Positions 1 to 11,049 of a stretch of 64,000 bases of DNA are shown here, in pieces; positions within the stretch are counted from its first letter, which is position 1; the number at the start of each line of letters is the position of its first letter. Made by a program: the position numbers and the translations under genes. Below the pieces are notes generated by a model. The model saw only the letters and a program-made list of their open reading frames with translations, was not told where the DNA came from and ran no database searches. Origin of the DNA: Diphasiastrum complanatum. Taxonomy: Eukaryota > Streptophyta > Lycopodiopsida > Lycopodiales > Lycopodiaceae. Location of the stretch: contig CM055101.1 in assembly GCA_029204225.1 (NCBI GenBank), positions 34,289,683 through 34,353,682 of the forward strand, given 5' to 3'.

Positions 1-1289
1 AGCCAAGTTACACATCTATCTGAAAATCACGTTGATGTGCTAAAAGAACTTACATATGGTGAATATAGGCTTGAACCATATACCTGTTAATACACATGAG
101 CCACATTTAGCTGAGTGCAACACTATAAAAAATACCTCGTTTCAAGGCTTTATATCTAATGAACAAAAATGTGATAGAGAAGATACAACACAACTGCATC
201 TTGAGACATTTACATTTGTACACAGTCATTCCCCTTGGAACTGAGACAAACCAATAGGATTATACTCGGAAGGAGACCTGTCAATATTTAATTATCACCT
301 AGAGCTATGAGGACTAAGAATACTCCTACAAAAGAAGTAACTTTGGATGAAAATCCAAGTTCTACAAGATGCCAAATGGTACCACAAAGCAATGAGCATC
401 ATATACAAAGGAATGGATTAGATCTATGCAATTACGGGCTAGTCAATCATGAAATTTCAGCTAATAAGAATGCAGATTCACAAAATACAAGTCTTAAACC
501 AACTCCACGAGATAGATGAGATGAGACCAATGACAAGAGACCCCCACAACATTCAATAGGAACACTCATCCCAGAGGGGACTAGGGCAAGAGTACTAAAA
601 ATAACTCAGAACGAGTTGCAGATAGACCCACCTAGGAAGGAGTGGATGGAAGGGTGTAAGTGGTAGGTGAGTCTTGGGAAGTCCAAAGGAGATAATGTCT
701 TTCACAGCCAGTTCATAGCATGATCAAATTGGGCCTCCTAACAAGGATAGTGAAAACAATTTCGACTACAAAGAAGTGCAATAAATAGTATGGAGAACCC
801 TTGCAGACTATCCTCCTAGATCAAGATCCATAGGCTTTTTGCAGAGAGAAAACAAGAAAAATCATCATGCCTCTATACTTGATGCATTTGATCAAGAATC
901 ATTTGATATCCAAAACTTATTCGAATGTTAGGAATCCATAATCGATAACCATAGGCTACACGATTCTGCTACAAACAACCTTCAATAATCTACTCAAGAA
1001 ATCAATGAAATGGTAGATGACATGTTCCTTTGGAATGAAGAATTACCTAATTACATCAGTGATAAAGAATCTGAACATGAAAACATCATAGAAATAGGGC
1101 ATCCCCCTAGCTAAACTAGAACCCATCCCCAAGCAGACATCCAAAGTGATGAGATGGGTATTTTTAATCTGCAGATGATAATGATGAGCTTTATGGTATA
1201 GTGACATATTGACAATAGTGAAGAAATCCCTGTAGATGGACAACTAATTTATCACGATCATCGCCATTGGCTGATTTTAGATGGAGACC
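1..1289. other. unassigned left edge, probably internal part of a decayed copia element
   Basis: No recognisable domain is visible. Two short open frames (56-244 and 307-519, plus strand) have no family motif and look like chance. The stretch leads directly into a copia RNase H relic on the same strand, so it may be rearranged retroelement interior or inserted unrelated DNA. That is inference only. Confidence 0.3.
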
Positions 1290-1615
1290 TAGATCCGTAT
1301 CTTGTATCTCGGAGCTCATAGCATTGTGTCAGGTTGCAAAAGAGGCAATGTGGCTTAGAAGTGTTCTAAAACGAATGGGGAATGAAGCAAAGTCATTTCT
1401 TAATCTAGAACGACAATCAAAGTTGTCTTGCCTTCACTAGAAATGGTGGAGAACATAAGAAGAGCAAACATATTGAACTACAAGACAAGTATGTTCGAGA
1501 GCTAGTGGAGCGAGAGATCATCCAACTAGATTACTGCCCAACCAAAGGCAGATGTTTTCGCAAAAGGATTAACTAGAATGAGTTACTGATTGACAAGATG
1601 GGCCTACGGAATACC
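1290..1615 (+). pseudogene. Ty1/copia RNase H C-terminal relic
   Basis: Translation in shifting frames gives the usual end of a copia polyprotein: ELIALCQVAKEAMWL (the conserved segment before the last RNase H helices), then SKHIELQDKYV, then DYCPTKG, which in intact elements precedes the ADxxTK ending. Frames change at least once and the end is scrambled, so it is dead. RNase H in these elements removes the RNA template during reverse transcription. A polypurine tract and an LTR-like start follow directly, which confirms the orientation. The rest of pol is missing from the window or too decayed to see. Confidence 0.7.
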
Positions 1616-2080
1616 CTTTGAGGGGGGAATTGTTGAGGTCACACAAGCAAGGGACATCCACATTCCTAAGGACCAATGTATCGATGACATGGAGGGCAGT
1701 GAGTGTGAGAAAATTGAAGTTCGTGAAAGGACCAACGTATCGATGACGAAGCAGACGAGTAGAAGTAAAAAGGAGAGTGCATAGACGAATGCGGTGCCTT
1801 TTTTTTGGTCTTCAGTTGAACAAGTTGGAGAGTGACATAGCAAATGTTAGAGATCGCTTCTATAGTTTAGTATCTTCCATCATTTATAATCATTAGCATC
1901 TACCACAACTCTACTATTTTTGATTAATCTATAATAGATAGTGTGCAACTCTGATTTTGTGATTCGTGTATGGTGAATGGTGCGAATGCTTGTAATACAT
2001 TGTTGTCCTCCGAGTTTATACATATTGGAAAGTAGCTCTCCTCATAATAAAATAAAAGTTATAGTTTCACATGTTGTGAC
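1616..2080 (+). repeat. polypurine tract and 3' LTR of the left copia relic
   Basis: A purine run (GAGGGGGGAAT, ending at 1630) is followed at 1631 by TGTTGAGGTC, the expected PPT/LTR junction of a plus-strand element. An AATAAAATAAAA stretch near 2048 could be the poly(A) signal. The right boundary is a guess, because the partner LTR lies outside the window and no target-site duplication can be checked. Confidence 0.5.
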
Positions 2081-3339
2081 AATCAAATTTGGAATAAAAC
2101 AAAATCTGTTTGGCATTCCTAGTATGAATAAGTTGCAACTATGGTAATTGAAGTAAGAGGAAAACTAAGTACATTATTATTCATACAATATTAGTAGGTC
2201 AACTTTTAAAACATCCTTGATAAATCAAAACTAACGTAGACACCTGGCTAGAAGCATGAAAGGAAGAGTTTCGTAGATCAAGCATATTTTATCTCGTAAG
2301 ATAGGCATTTAACGTAAGAACTTGCTAGCTTCCATGCCAACAACAACTTATTCAATATAGAAAAATGTAGCTGAAGGCTATCGAATGTGGAGAAAGGTCA
2401 AACTGAATGATGTTTGTCAATCAATTGCATGTTTTGAGCTTGACACGAAGGAGATACTTGGAATATTGTGGACAACAAATTTAATGCCTTCTCTCCTTTG
2501 TTTTGCTGAAGCACTTTCGTAAGCCTCCTTAGATCTGCATCATCCTTTCCAACTACTCCTCAATAATTTAAAATTGGCAAAGACTAACTCCCCTGCTTCT
2601 GACTTACTTGTATTTGCAAAATGAGCAGATATCTTCTTAAGCAATAGTTTATTTATTAATTTTTCGTCACTAGAAGGCTTCCTTGCACTAAATGGATCTT
2701 GCTTGAAACTCAGTGAGCTTCGCTAGGGAGATTCCTTATAAGGAGCTCCTTCTTCCTCGGGGCTACGAATATTATTCCTCTTTGCTGTTGCTCTCTTTGT
2801 GGAGAAACACTTTCTTTTTAGCCATCTTTGTGTCAAGATGGAGCCATGACCTGAAAAGCTTTTTATATGAGAAGCATGATTTCACCAAAAAGTGGCATGC
2901 GATGTGGAACACATGAGAAACACCTTGGATTTGACAGCTCTAACTTTTGAATGACTTCCACTTGAACAAGTACGATGTGATATTGTATCACAAAGGCCTT
3001 GCCATGTCATAATATGTAGTAAGTTGTAAATAAAGTTTAATATTGTGTGAAAATTATTTCGTGCATAGACTATTGTCATTCGTTTAGAAGTCCAGGCTTT
3101 AGTTGTACCAAACACAATTTGTTACTTTCATCACACCTTTCTGGAAACTTATTCTTTGGCTTTGAACTTGTTGGGGAAGAAGACTTTTTCAAGTTCTTAC
3201 TAAATGTGTGTTCAAGAATTTTTTTGCCAAATCATTGATTTCATTGAAATCTACAAAACAATTTTAGCACAAGTAATAATTAGAATTAACAAGCGCAGTC
3301 TTTATTTATGAATAATCACATTTTAGCATTCATAATTTG
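2081..3339. other. no feature recognised
   Basis: AT-rich sequence. Open frames up to 77 codons occur on both strands (for example 2713-2916 plus), but none shows a domain, consistent codon use or splice context. Nothing here can be supported as a gene. Confidence 0.4.
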
Positions 3340-3740
3340 TATTCAGAAAGTGTCCAAAATAATCACGATTACTTTCTAAAGTAATATTCTATTCAAGATA
3401 TTAATATTCAGTATTCATAATCAATATTCAGTATTCATAATCAATATTCACGATCCATAAATTTCAAATCAATATTCATGATCAGTATTGAAAATGTTCA
3501 CAATCAATATACACAATATTTGCGATCACTATTCACAAATATCCCAGAATATCCATTTCTTGGTATTCGCAATTTCAAAATAGTATTTGCAATGCTCACG
3601 ATCAATGCTCACAATATTCACGATCACTATTTTCAATATTTACGATCAATATCTCATAATATTTGTTCTCAATATTTGCAATTTCAGATCAGTATTCGCA
3701 ATGTTCGATCAATATTCACAATATTCATGATCACTATTCA
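3340..3740. repeat. degenerate AT-rich short tandem repeat (ATTCAC/ATCAAT type)
   Basis: About 400 bases are built from variants of AATATTCACGATCA and ATATTCACAATC at irregular 10-16 base spacing. The repeats keep the plus strand open over 3478-3927 (149 codons), but that frame simply translates the repeat and is not treated as a gene. Confidence 0.8.
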
Positions 3741-3754
3741 CAACAATCACGATG

Positions 3755-3900
3755 AAAATCTCATATTCTCAGTTTCTCAGAATTTTAGTTTCTCAAAATC
3801 TAAGTTTATCAAAATCTCAGTTTTTCAGTTTCTCATAATCTCAGTTTTTCAGTTTCTCAGAATCTTAGTTTCTCATAATCTCAGTTTCTCAGTATTCGCA
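3755..3900. repeat. TCTCAGTTTCTCA degenerate tandem repeat
   Basis: Roughly ten copies of an 11-13 base unit of the form AATCTCAGTTTCTC lie head to tail directly after the ATTCAC block. The two repeat families abut and end about 90 bases before the left end of the CACTA-like transposon. Confidence 0.75.
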
Positions 3901-4010
3901 ATTTCAACGATCACAAACCATCAATAAGTAATCTTCAGGACGCATCTCTGAACCTTCGATCATGTTTTCATCCAATATGGAAGACATTCACAACTACACA
4001 TAAGTGTGTT

Positions 4011-4258
4011 TTGCCACGTGAACCCGATACTTAGCCGAAATTTTGACATTTTTCTTATGCGTGGCACTGCCACGCGTGGCATATCCACGCCAAAACTTTG
4101 CCGAGGACCCTGCCGGTGAAATCCAGGCTAGAGGTGAGGTCCGACAAAAAAAATTTAGTGCCACGCAATTTTTTTTTAAACTAAAACTTGAAATATGAGC
4201 GCCAAAATATGTCGACGTGGCATAGCCACGCGTGGCAGTGCCACACGGTTATAGTTGA
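4011..4258. repeat. left subterminal GTGGCA/TGCCAC palindrome cluster
   Basis: At least six copies of GCGTGGCA or its complement occur, several fused as near-perfect palindromes such as GCGTGGCACTGCCACGC and CGTGGCAGTGCCAC. The same motif recurs at the opposite end of the element. In En/Spm such repeats bind the element's own TnpA-like protein; that role is inferred here. Confidence 0.8.
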
Positions 4259-4603
4259 TTTTGAACATTTCACGTCAAACAACAAATATCTACCCATTTC
4301 ACCAAAACACACCTCATATATGGCTTGTATGGTTCCTACATACTCAAGCTCTTCAGAAATTGGACTTTGATCTCGAGCACTACTCCGACTTTCTTGATGA
4401 AAGGATGCCATCACACCACAATCATAAGTTCGTCATCAATTGATTCAATGCGATGATGACGACCATATGCCCACATTGCACTATACTTTCGAGTCACATG
4501 ATTATAATTAAAACAATAATCAATCATCATACAAATTAAAATTGTTCACTTAAAACAAATAGAGTTATAAACAAACCTTCCAATCACATCCTCTTGCAAA
4601 TTC

Positions 4604-6063
4604 TCATTCTGTGTCAAATATGAATTGTCCCTTTGATCTTGCTTGTTGGAGTGTATCAACCATCCAGTCTATAGTGCATTGGTTGGGCAATGGCTCAAGA
4701 TCATGTGAAGGTATAGCTTGACCTCTACGCCTATTGCGTCGGTGTTGATTTCTAGTCAATACCCTTTTTTTTTTTTTTTTTTTCTTCTTCATATAATTCC
4801 AACCATTTATCCATTACTCCTGAATTATATAGCATGAAGGTTGAAATTTTTTCTCTCAAACTAGGTGTCATTTTTTTAAGACTACCCATACCTTGAGGTT
4901 TTTCACCTTTCACCTCATTGCTTTTCTCATCATGCCATAGTCGTGGAGCAGATGGATCTATTTGAAACAAAACTTCGGTAACATAAAATAGAGATTCTTG
5001 CACTAACCATCCCTCTGACATGCTTCCCTCTGGCCTTGCCTTCTGATGCACAAAATCTTTCAACACTTATATGAATCTCTCCAAGAAAATCATCCACCTA
5101 CAGAAAATTTTAACACATTAATGAGAACATTCTGTTATTTATAATCACACTACATTTATTGAAACTACTAAAATCAAATTCAAGTGTATTATACCTTGAG
5201 TGCACAAGATCGGCAATACCAACTTCTTGGACCAAGTGCACAAGCAGATGCACCTGTATGTCTAGGATAGAAGTTGGAAAATCCCTCTCAAGCATACATA
5301 CAGCCTCCACCATATCTTCTTGCTTTGTTTGCACGTCTATCTCACGAATCTCCTTACCACACATCCATCTACATCATGTTTGTAGTATAACTAGATTTTA
5401 GTACGTTCATATTATTTTATCAAACTTGTATTAGAAAAAAAAACACGCAATTTCATAAGATATCGATATAAACAAAAAAAATTAAGTACCTGACAACGGA
5501 TGCTAATTTGTAAATGGCATCACGAACTTGATTAGTTAGACAGCCACGAATGCACATTGGAAATATGTACTCGACCATCTTCAACCAATCATGAGATTTT
5601 AGACCATGGAGTTTTCCTTCAGCTGTGAATGACCCAAAGCCTCTTCTATGAGCATTTCTAAATGGATGATTTTCATCATGCAAGTACTTGCGATGATTTT
5701 CATACACAACTTTGTTTAAATGACGTGAGTGGCGAGCATCAATATTTCGTCCACAAATGAGACACGCGTGATATCCAGAAGTTGTAAAACCTAAAAGAAT
5801 CAAATCCAATTCGTGTTATAAATAGAATTCTTTTAAAGCATAAATATTGCATGCATAAAAAATAAATATACAAACATTACAAGTGATTTCATTTTATAGT
5901 CACTTGAACAATCGCCCAATCCTGGATAGTCATGCATAGTCCACATTAACATCGCACACAACAAAAATGTTTTGGCTTGAAGTGGACGTGAGATGTCATA
6001 TGCTTGGACTCCCTTCCATGGTAGTTCTAGTTCTTCAATCAATATGAAATATAAAAAAAACAA
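4604..6063 (-). pseudogene. Tnp2-type CACTA transposase, C-terminal half, broken
   Basis: Four minus-strand exons splice with agreeing phases: up to 5904, 5790-5490, 5368-5195 and from 5097. They read LPWKGVQAYD and MLMWTMHDYPGLGD (Transposase_21 region), GYHACLICG (Cys motif), then GLKSHDWLKM and HLLVHLVQEVGIADL (DUF4218 region) and VHQKARPEGSMSEGWLV, all in the order of plant Tnp2 proteins. Tnp2 cuts and moves CACTA elements in the nucleus. Breaks: an in-frame TAA at 5067-5069 just before the ARPEGS block, a frame change across a lysine-coding poly(A) run (4769-4790), and no sign of the N-terminal half of Transposase_21, whose place is taken by the SET exon. Not functional as it stands. Confidence 0.85.
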
Positions 6064-6120
6064 TTAATTCACATTCAATATAACTTGCTCTCACTAAATA
6101 GATAAAATGTATTTTAATAT

Positions 6121-6789
6121 TTACAAGGTACATGCTTGAGTTTGGCTCAAAGCCTTTTGGACACCTCTTGGAGGAGGGCGATTGAAGCTATATTTGATGA
6201 ATAGCTCTTCACCACATTTAATGGGCCTTATCGCACATACCATTACGTATATACTTTTTGAGTTCCTAGAAAAGTATTCTTCCTTTCCATTGGTGCGTTC
6301 CTCAAAATCACAATTAGTTAATGAAGGGTGCCCAATGGAACTATTTATATATGCAGCAATATTGTCATATGTTTCTGGACGCCCATCAATGTACATACGA
6401 TGTGATTTCAAAACATTCTCTTCTTGCACACGTCGCTCTTCCAAAGAACAAGCATTGGCATTAAAGCCATAAATCTGCATTCTCCATTGGTGACGACATA
6501 GAGCATGCCAATCACTCCAATTGTATTGAGGTCCTGCGTAAGGCATTAATGTGACAACACTATTCAAGGGGACATCAATGCTAGTCAAAGAAAATAAACC
6601 CAATCCCGCATTAGGAAAGTGCTCACTTGGCTTGATCATGTACATATGACCCCAATATGAAAATGATGTTTCACATAATGGTAGTGGTACTCTATCAGGC
6701 CAACATGAATATTTCTTTCTATCAAAAGGCCTAACCAATGCTTCTAGGTAGGGAAGAAGGGGAGACTCAATCAATGAATTTAAAACATT
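6121..6789 (-). CDS. SET-domain exon/protein inside the CACTA-like element
   Basis: An uninterrupted minus-strand frame of about 220 codons shows SET-domain landmarks in order: AGLGLFS (SAM-binding GxG region), YIDGRPETYDNIAAYINSS followed by TNC (position of the R-x-x-NHS-C-PN motif) and IRPIKCGEELFIKYSF (position of GEELxxDY). SET proteins transfer methyl groups from SAM to lysine. Here NHS is NSS and DY is KY, so catalysis is doubtful. No clear initiator ATG opens the frame; an acceptor-like AAG before 6789 would join it in phase to the zinc-motif exon ending at 6977. The exon has no stops although the neighbouring transposase exons are broken. It may be a captured host exon or a native part of this transposon lineage. 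Confidence 0.7.
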   Translation of the reverse strand, partial: NVLNSLIESPLLPYLEALVRPFDRKKYSCWPDRVPLPLCETSFSYWGHMYMIKPSEHFPNAGLGLFSLTSIDVPLNSVVTLMPYAGPQYNWSDWHALCRHQWRMQIYGFNANACSLEERRVQEENVLKSHRMYIDGRPETYDNIAAYINSSIGHPSLTNCDFEERTNGKEEYFSRNSKSIYVMVCAIRPIKCGEELFIKYSFNRPPPRGVQKALSQTQACTL

Positions 6790-6976
6790 CTTGGATAAGT
6801 CAACAATACATAAATTTGCTTATTCATTTTCAAATCTTGTCAAAATGCGTCCAAGACATTGACACCAATATATTATTCTACAAGAGTGAAACATTACACA
6901 AGCATTAGTTTTAATTTCTTCAAAAAAATTATAAATATGTGTATGATAAGAACAGTACTAAATAGTCAAAATGTAC

Positions 6977-7528
6977 CTCCAAATCCACATCGGGCTCCTC
7001 AATGTGCTTTTCAAACTTCCACAGATGTTGCGCCACTATTCGTCTTTCTCGAGTTTTCAATCCTTTGCATTGTTTGCACTCACAATATATCTTTTCATTG
7101 TACCTCTGTTGATACTAATTTCATTTTACAATTACAAAAATGATTAGCTTAATGTTACAAGTTAATTTATGTGTATAAATACAGTCCTAAGTTTTAAACA
7201 AATAATTATATAGTACCTACGATTTAGGTCGAGGCTGGGCACCAGAACTTGATGACGATGATGTTCCACTAAGTCTTTGCTCAAGCATTTGTGCTCTTTT
7301 TCGTGATTTCATTTTGTAATGATATTGCATCTTTAACTTTTTGCTATCTTGTAGAGGCGTCGTGCTTTAAACAATCATAGAAAAAAAACAAGAAAGTTAT
7401 ATTCAACACACAATGCTGCAAATCCAAATGTTAAGTACATAATATCTACTGTACATTTAATAAATATACCTGTTTCGAGACATTTCCTCAGTAGAAGACA
7501 TATTCACTAATGAACGATTACATTTTGT
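6977..7528 (-). CDS. three upstream exons with a Cys motif like the transposase-associated domain
   Basis: Exons 7528-7470, 7364-7221 and 7103-6977 have GT/AG borders and their phases agree (2, then 2, then 0), which chance would rarely give. The first contains a possible start (MSSTEEMSRN), the second is basic and serine-rich (MKSRKRAQMLEQR, then a run of serines), and the third reads YNEKIYCECKQCKG followed by TRERRIVAQHLWKF. The C-x-C-x2-C and H spacing and position recall the N-terminal transposase-associated domain of plant Tnp2 genes, though it is divergent. The last exon ends in phase 0, as needed to join the SET exon. The most economical reading is one transcript: Cys motif, SET, Tnp2 C-terminal half. 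Confidence 0.5.
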
Positions 7529-7869
7529 CTGCAATTTTTTTTAACAAGAATGTTAATGATATTGACAAAATACACTTGTCAAAATATGCAGTTATAATTG
7601 ATATGTACACACAAATTTAACAAGATCCACAAATATCTTTATCACTAAAATATTTAGATACCTTACCAATGTCAAGTTGCTTGAACGAATATGACATTGT
7701 CTAATTCATGAAGAAAAGAAGCAAATTCAAGCAAACTATGAAATATAAGTGTGATTTCTTCTAACTATTTAGAAAACTAAGCAGTAATTAATACATATAT
7801 GTCATTTTTAAAAAATTATCAAAATTTTCAAAATCCTGAGTTTGGAAAAATCAAGTAACTTGAATTTGA
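7529..7869. other. AT-rich stretch upstream of the minus-strand exons
   Basis: No open frame or repeat of note is seen. By position it could hold the first intron or the promoter of the minus-strand transcription unit, but no specific element can be pointed to. Confidence 0.3.
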
Positions 7870-10290
7870 TACTTACATGTGAAACAACTCTATTTTGGTC
7901 CCTATCGCTTGACATAGCCCATTGAATAATCATAATTAACCAGCATCACATGAAATAGCTCAAACATCTTGATGTCTATCAATGTAAAAAGTCTCATTTT
8001 GGCACTTCTCACCTGAGGCTCCTCATAGAGTGATCAACTTTGAGGGATTTCATTGAAATAGATTAAATTTGTTGCCTATCGTTTGGGAATGCCAAAATTT
8101 GATGCCCAATGTGTAATTTATTATTCTTATCACCCAACATGGCTCATCAAGTTATTAGAATCAACTAGTTTCAAATCTAGTATATTTTGTTGCACCAGTT
8201 ATTGTTGACATTTGATCCCTATCACATCAGATTGCTCAAATTTGCTATTTACCATTAAAGATAGTTGTATTTTTGGCCTTTATCACTCGAGATTGTCTAT
8301 TGAGTGACAAAACCAATAGAATAGTGACTTCAAGACATTGAAATAGCTTGAATTTGGTACCTATCACTTGGAATAGATTTGATGCCTAACGTGTGATTTT
8401 GATGCTGATCACTTGACATGGCTGATCAAGGGATTAGACTCAACTAGTTTCAAATCTACTATGAATGAGATCTAATGACTTAGAAGATCTAGTAGAAGAG
8501 TTAACAAATGGTTGCTTGTGAGCCTTTGAGAATAGCCTCCTTTGCTTAAATCCGTTTACAATGCAAATAAAGAATTTTGTTTCCACTACTTGCACACCAA
8601 CGGAAAATTTTTGTGCTTTTAAGTTGATGTGCACTAGAGAGTTGATTCAGAAAGTATACACATTTGTAATTTACGCATCTCGAGGTTCCAAATTACATGG
8701 ATGTTGTGCATCACATGAGAACTTGTACTCCAGTTAGTGGAGGTAGAAGGATATAGTTCAACTGATATGGGCCAAACTCATTCAGTGTGAAGTTTGAGCC
8801 CAAGCGGCTCAAAATCCTAGATACCATGTCTTGAGTCCAGGATTCGATTGCAGAAGGGAAAATTAATACATTTGCAAGTAATCGATCATCATTTGTAAAG
8901 TTAGCACTTCCAATCCATACTATCATAATAGAGCAAACACCTTTCTTAAAATGAACATCTAAATCACTATCCATTAGTTGCCCAACACCAAGCAAGCTCC
9001 TAGTAAGATTAGAAACATAGAGTACATTTTCTATATCCAATCTTATAGAGGATCCAAGACTTAAAGAGATTGTTCTCACTCAATCTATTCTACATTCTTG
9101 ATCACTTGCTGTTAGAATAGACTTTTTACAACCTAAAAAAGGTACAAGAGTTGAGAAAAATTCCTTTTGGAATGTCATGTGGGAACTAGCCTCACTCTCA
9201 ATCCACCATGTGTCATTGGAGTAGCTCTTGCTTGTTGGTGTAGATGCCATCAAGGATGAATAAACTTCATCCTCATAATCCTCAATGGTAAGGTTGTCTT
9301 GCTTACTCTCATCTTGTGCATTCTTCTTTTTGTAGCACTGGGATGCAAAGTGCCTTCCACAAAAGAAGCACTTTTGTTTGGCTTTGTCTTTCTTCTTTCC
9401 TTTAAAGCTTAATTCTTGATCATCATTACTTTTGCCATGCTTTGGATCTTCTTCTTGGACTTCCATCATGCAGTACATTTAGATTGATTGTTTTTAATCG
9501 CTTATCAATGGAATTTATCCCTATCATGCGATATAGCTCAAAATTATTGTCTATCACTTGAGATAAGACATTGAGTGACCAAGTTAGAGTAATTTCGAGT
9601 TTACGACATTCATGTAACTTTGAATGTTGTGCTTACATGTGAGACAACTCAATTTTGGTCCTGATTACTAATCCTTGTTCTTTGAGTGATCATGGTTGAC
9701 CAACATCACATCAGATAGCTCAATCTTGGTGTCTATTAATGTAAATAGCCCCATTTTGGTGTGTCTCTATCAATAGAGAAAGTCAAAACTTGCTACCTGA
9801 CATATGATTTTGTTGCTTATTACTTGACATGGCTCTATCAAGTGACTAGACTCAACAAGTAATATATTAAGCCAACTCAAGTTCAACCCCTTGTCAAACA
9901 ACTATTACACGTGATGACTTAAATTTTATGTCTATGCGTGGTTTTGTTATTTATTACTTGACACAACTCATCAAGTGATCAGACTCAACCAATCCCAAGT
10001 CTAGTATACTAAGATAGCTCATATCACATGAGATAACTAAAATTTGATGTGCATATTTTGGAATAACTCACTTTTGGTGCATATCACTAAAGGTTTCTCA
10101 TAAAGTGACCAAATTCGAGAAATTGTGTGCTCATGAAATAGATTAAAGTCGATTCCCATCACTTTAGATAGTTCAAATCTAGTGTCCAATACAAGATCTT
10201 GGTCCTTATCACTTGACATAGAAGATCGAGTGACTGAACTTGGTCAATCTATGATTTGGAACAATCAATTTTGGCCCCTGATAGATTAAA
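7870..10290. repeat. degenerate tandem repeat field, about 130-bp period
   Basis: A phrase of the form ATCACTTGACATGGCTCATC followed by AAGTGATTAGACTCAACTAG recurs near 8129, 8408, 9820, 9953 and 10208. After subtracting the 1.0-kb copia fragment, the spacings are close to multiples of 130. A second phrase, CAACTCTATTTTGGTCC with its surroundings near 7880, recurs near 9640. Copies are strongly diverged. The block fills the centre of the CACTA-like element between its two divergent genes. Confidence 0.65.
8459..9479 (-). pseudogene. copia gag/protease/pre-integrase fragment without LTRs
   Basis: The minus-strand frame at 9478-9080 has a shortened zinc knuckle (CFFCGRHFASQC, two residues fewer than the usual CX2CX4HX4C) and then WWIESEASSHMTFQ, where the protease active site DSG has become ESE. 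The next frame has NVLYVSNLTRSLLGVGQLM, typical of the protease end. After an unrelated-looking stretch, 8634-8440 reads SSTRSSKSLDLIHS, the segment just before the integrase core. It ends abruptly in the surrounding repeats at both sides and shows no LTR. It belongs to the same family as the fragment at 29.3-30.0 kb, sharing SSHMTFQKE. Confidence 0.75.
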
Positions 10291-10912
10291 TCTAGTCCTT
10301 GGACAGGATGATTAGTTTGCTGCTTGGAAGGACAAGAGAGCAATAGTTTTATTTTAAAAAGGGATTACGGCAGCAGCAATCTGATGTAGGAGCATGAACA
10401 CTTCAACATATGGACATTGCAAATGCTCAATTTTTTCTTGTCCCTCATCACCATCTCAAGTAAAACCCATTTTACGCTCTCAATGATCCTCTGAAATCAA
10501 ATTCGACTGTGATACAATCAATTAGTCCTGGAAATCCTCTTAGCATTGCTAGTAGCACCTTTGCACAAGACCACAACCAAGGATTTCACAAACAAAGATG
10601 TTTGATCCATTCCTCAATGCTAGCAATCATCTAACAACGTCCGCCGAGTTATTTCCTTTCCATCCACTCAACACAAAATCAAAAACACCCCACACACATT
10701 CCCCTGCGCTCTTGTCAATTGCTCCCATCTCCATCCATCAACAATCCCTTCACAAAAAAACCCCACCTCCAATCCCTCCTCGGATTCCACCCACAGAGAT
10801 TTCAGATCTCTTCTATCCTTAATCTTCCTTCAACGGCTTTAACCGCACAGCACAGTTCCTCGAAATCCTTTAGCTCATTGGTACCATACTTCATAGAAGT
10901 AGTAGTATATCC
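10291..10912. other. no gene recognised; C-rich plus strand
   Basis: The plus strand is pyrimidine-rich from 10640 to 10860, giving proline/serine-rich open frames (10598-10822, 10719-10976) without any family motif. It may be leader or promoter sequence of the plus-strand gene further right, but nothing specific supports that. Confidence 0.3.
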
Positions 10913-11049
10913 AGTGTCCCTCAGTGTATTACAAAAAAGAAGGAAGATTGCGCCCAACTTAACACATGTTTTTTAATTTTTAAAAAACATTCCGACCCAG
11001 TACGTTCTGATCCAAAAGGGTCGAAAAGGGTTTCTAAGGGACACATATA
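10913..11049. mobile_element. short inverted-repeat element related to the hAT ends at 35.6 kb
   Basis: The interval starts GTGTCCCTCAG and ends CTAAGGGACAC, an inverted repeat with one mismatch. Read on the minus strand it contains CTTAGAAACCC and TCAGAACGTACTGGGTCGG, close to the CTTAGAAGCCCGTTCCGAGC end of the hAT element at 35,563. The two ends are joined by an A/T-rich stem (TTTTTAATTTTTAAAAAA). It is probably a small non-autonomous derivative; no clear 8-bp duplication is seen. Confidence 0.4.

Noticed and set aside
3478-3927. 149-codon plus-strand frame
   Set aside because: Arises from the degenerate ATTCAC and TCTCAG repeats; no domain.
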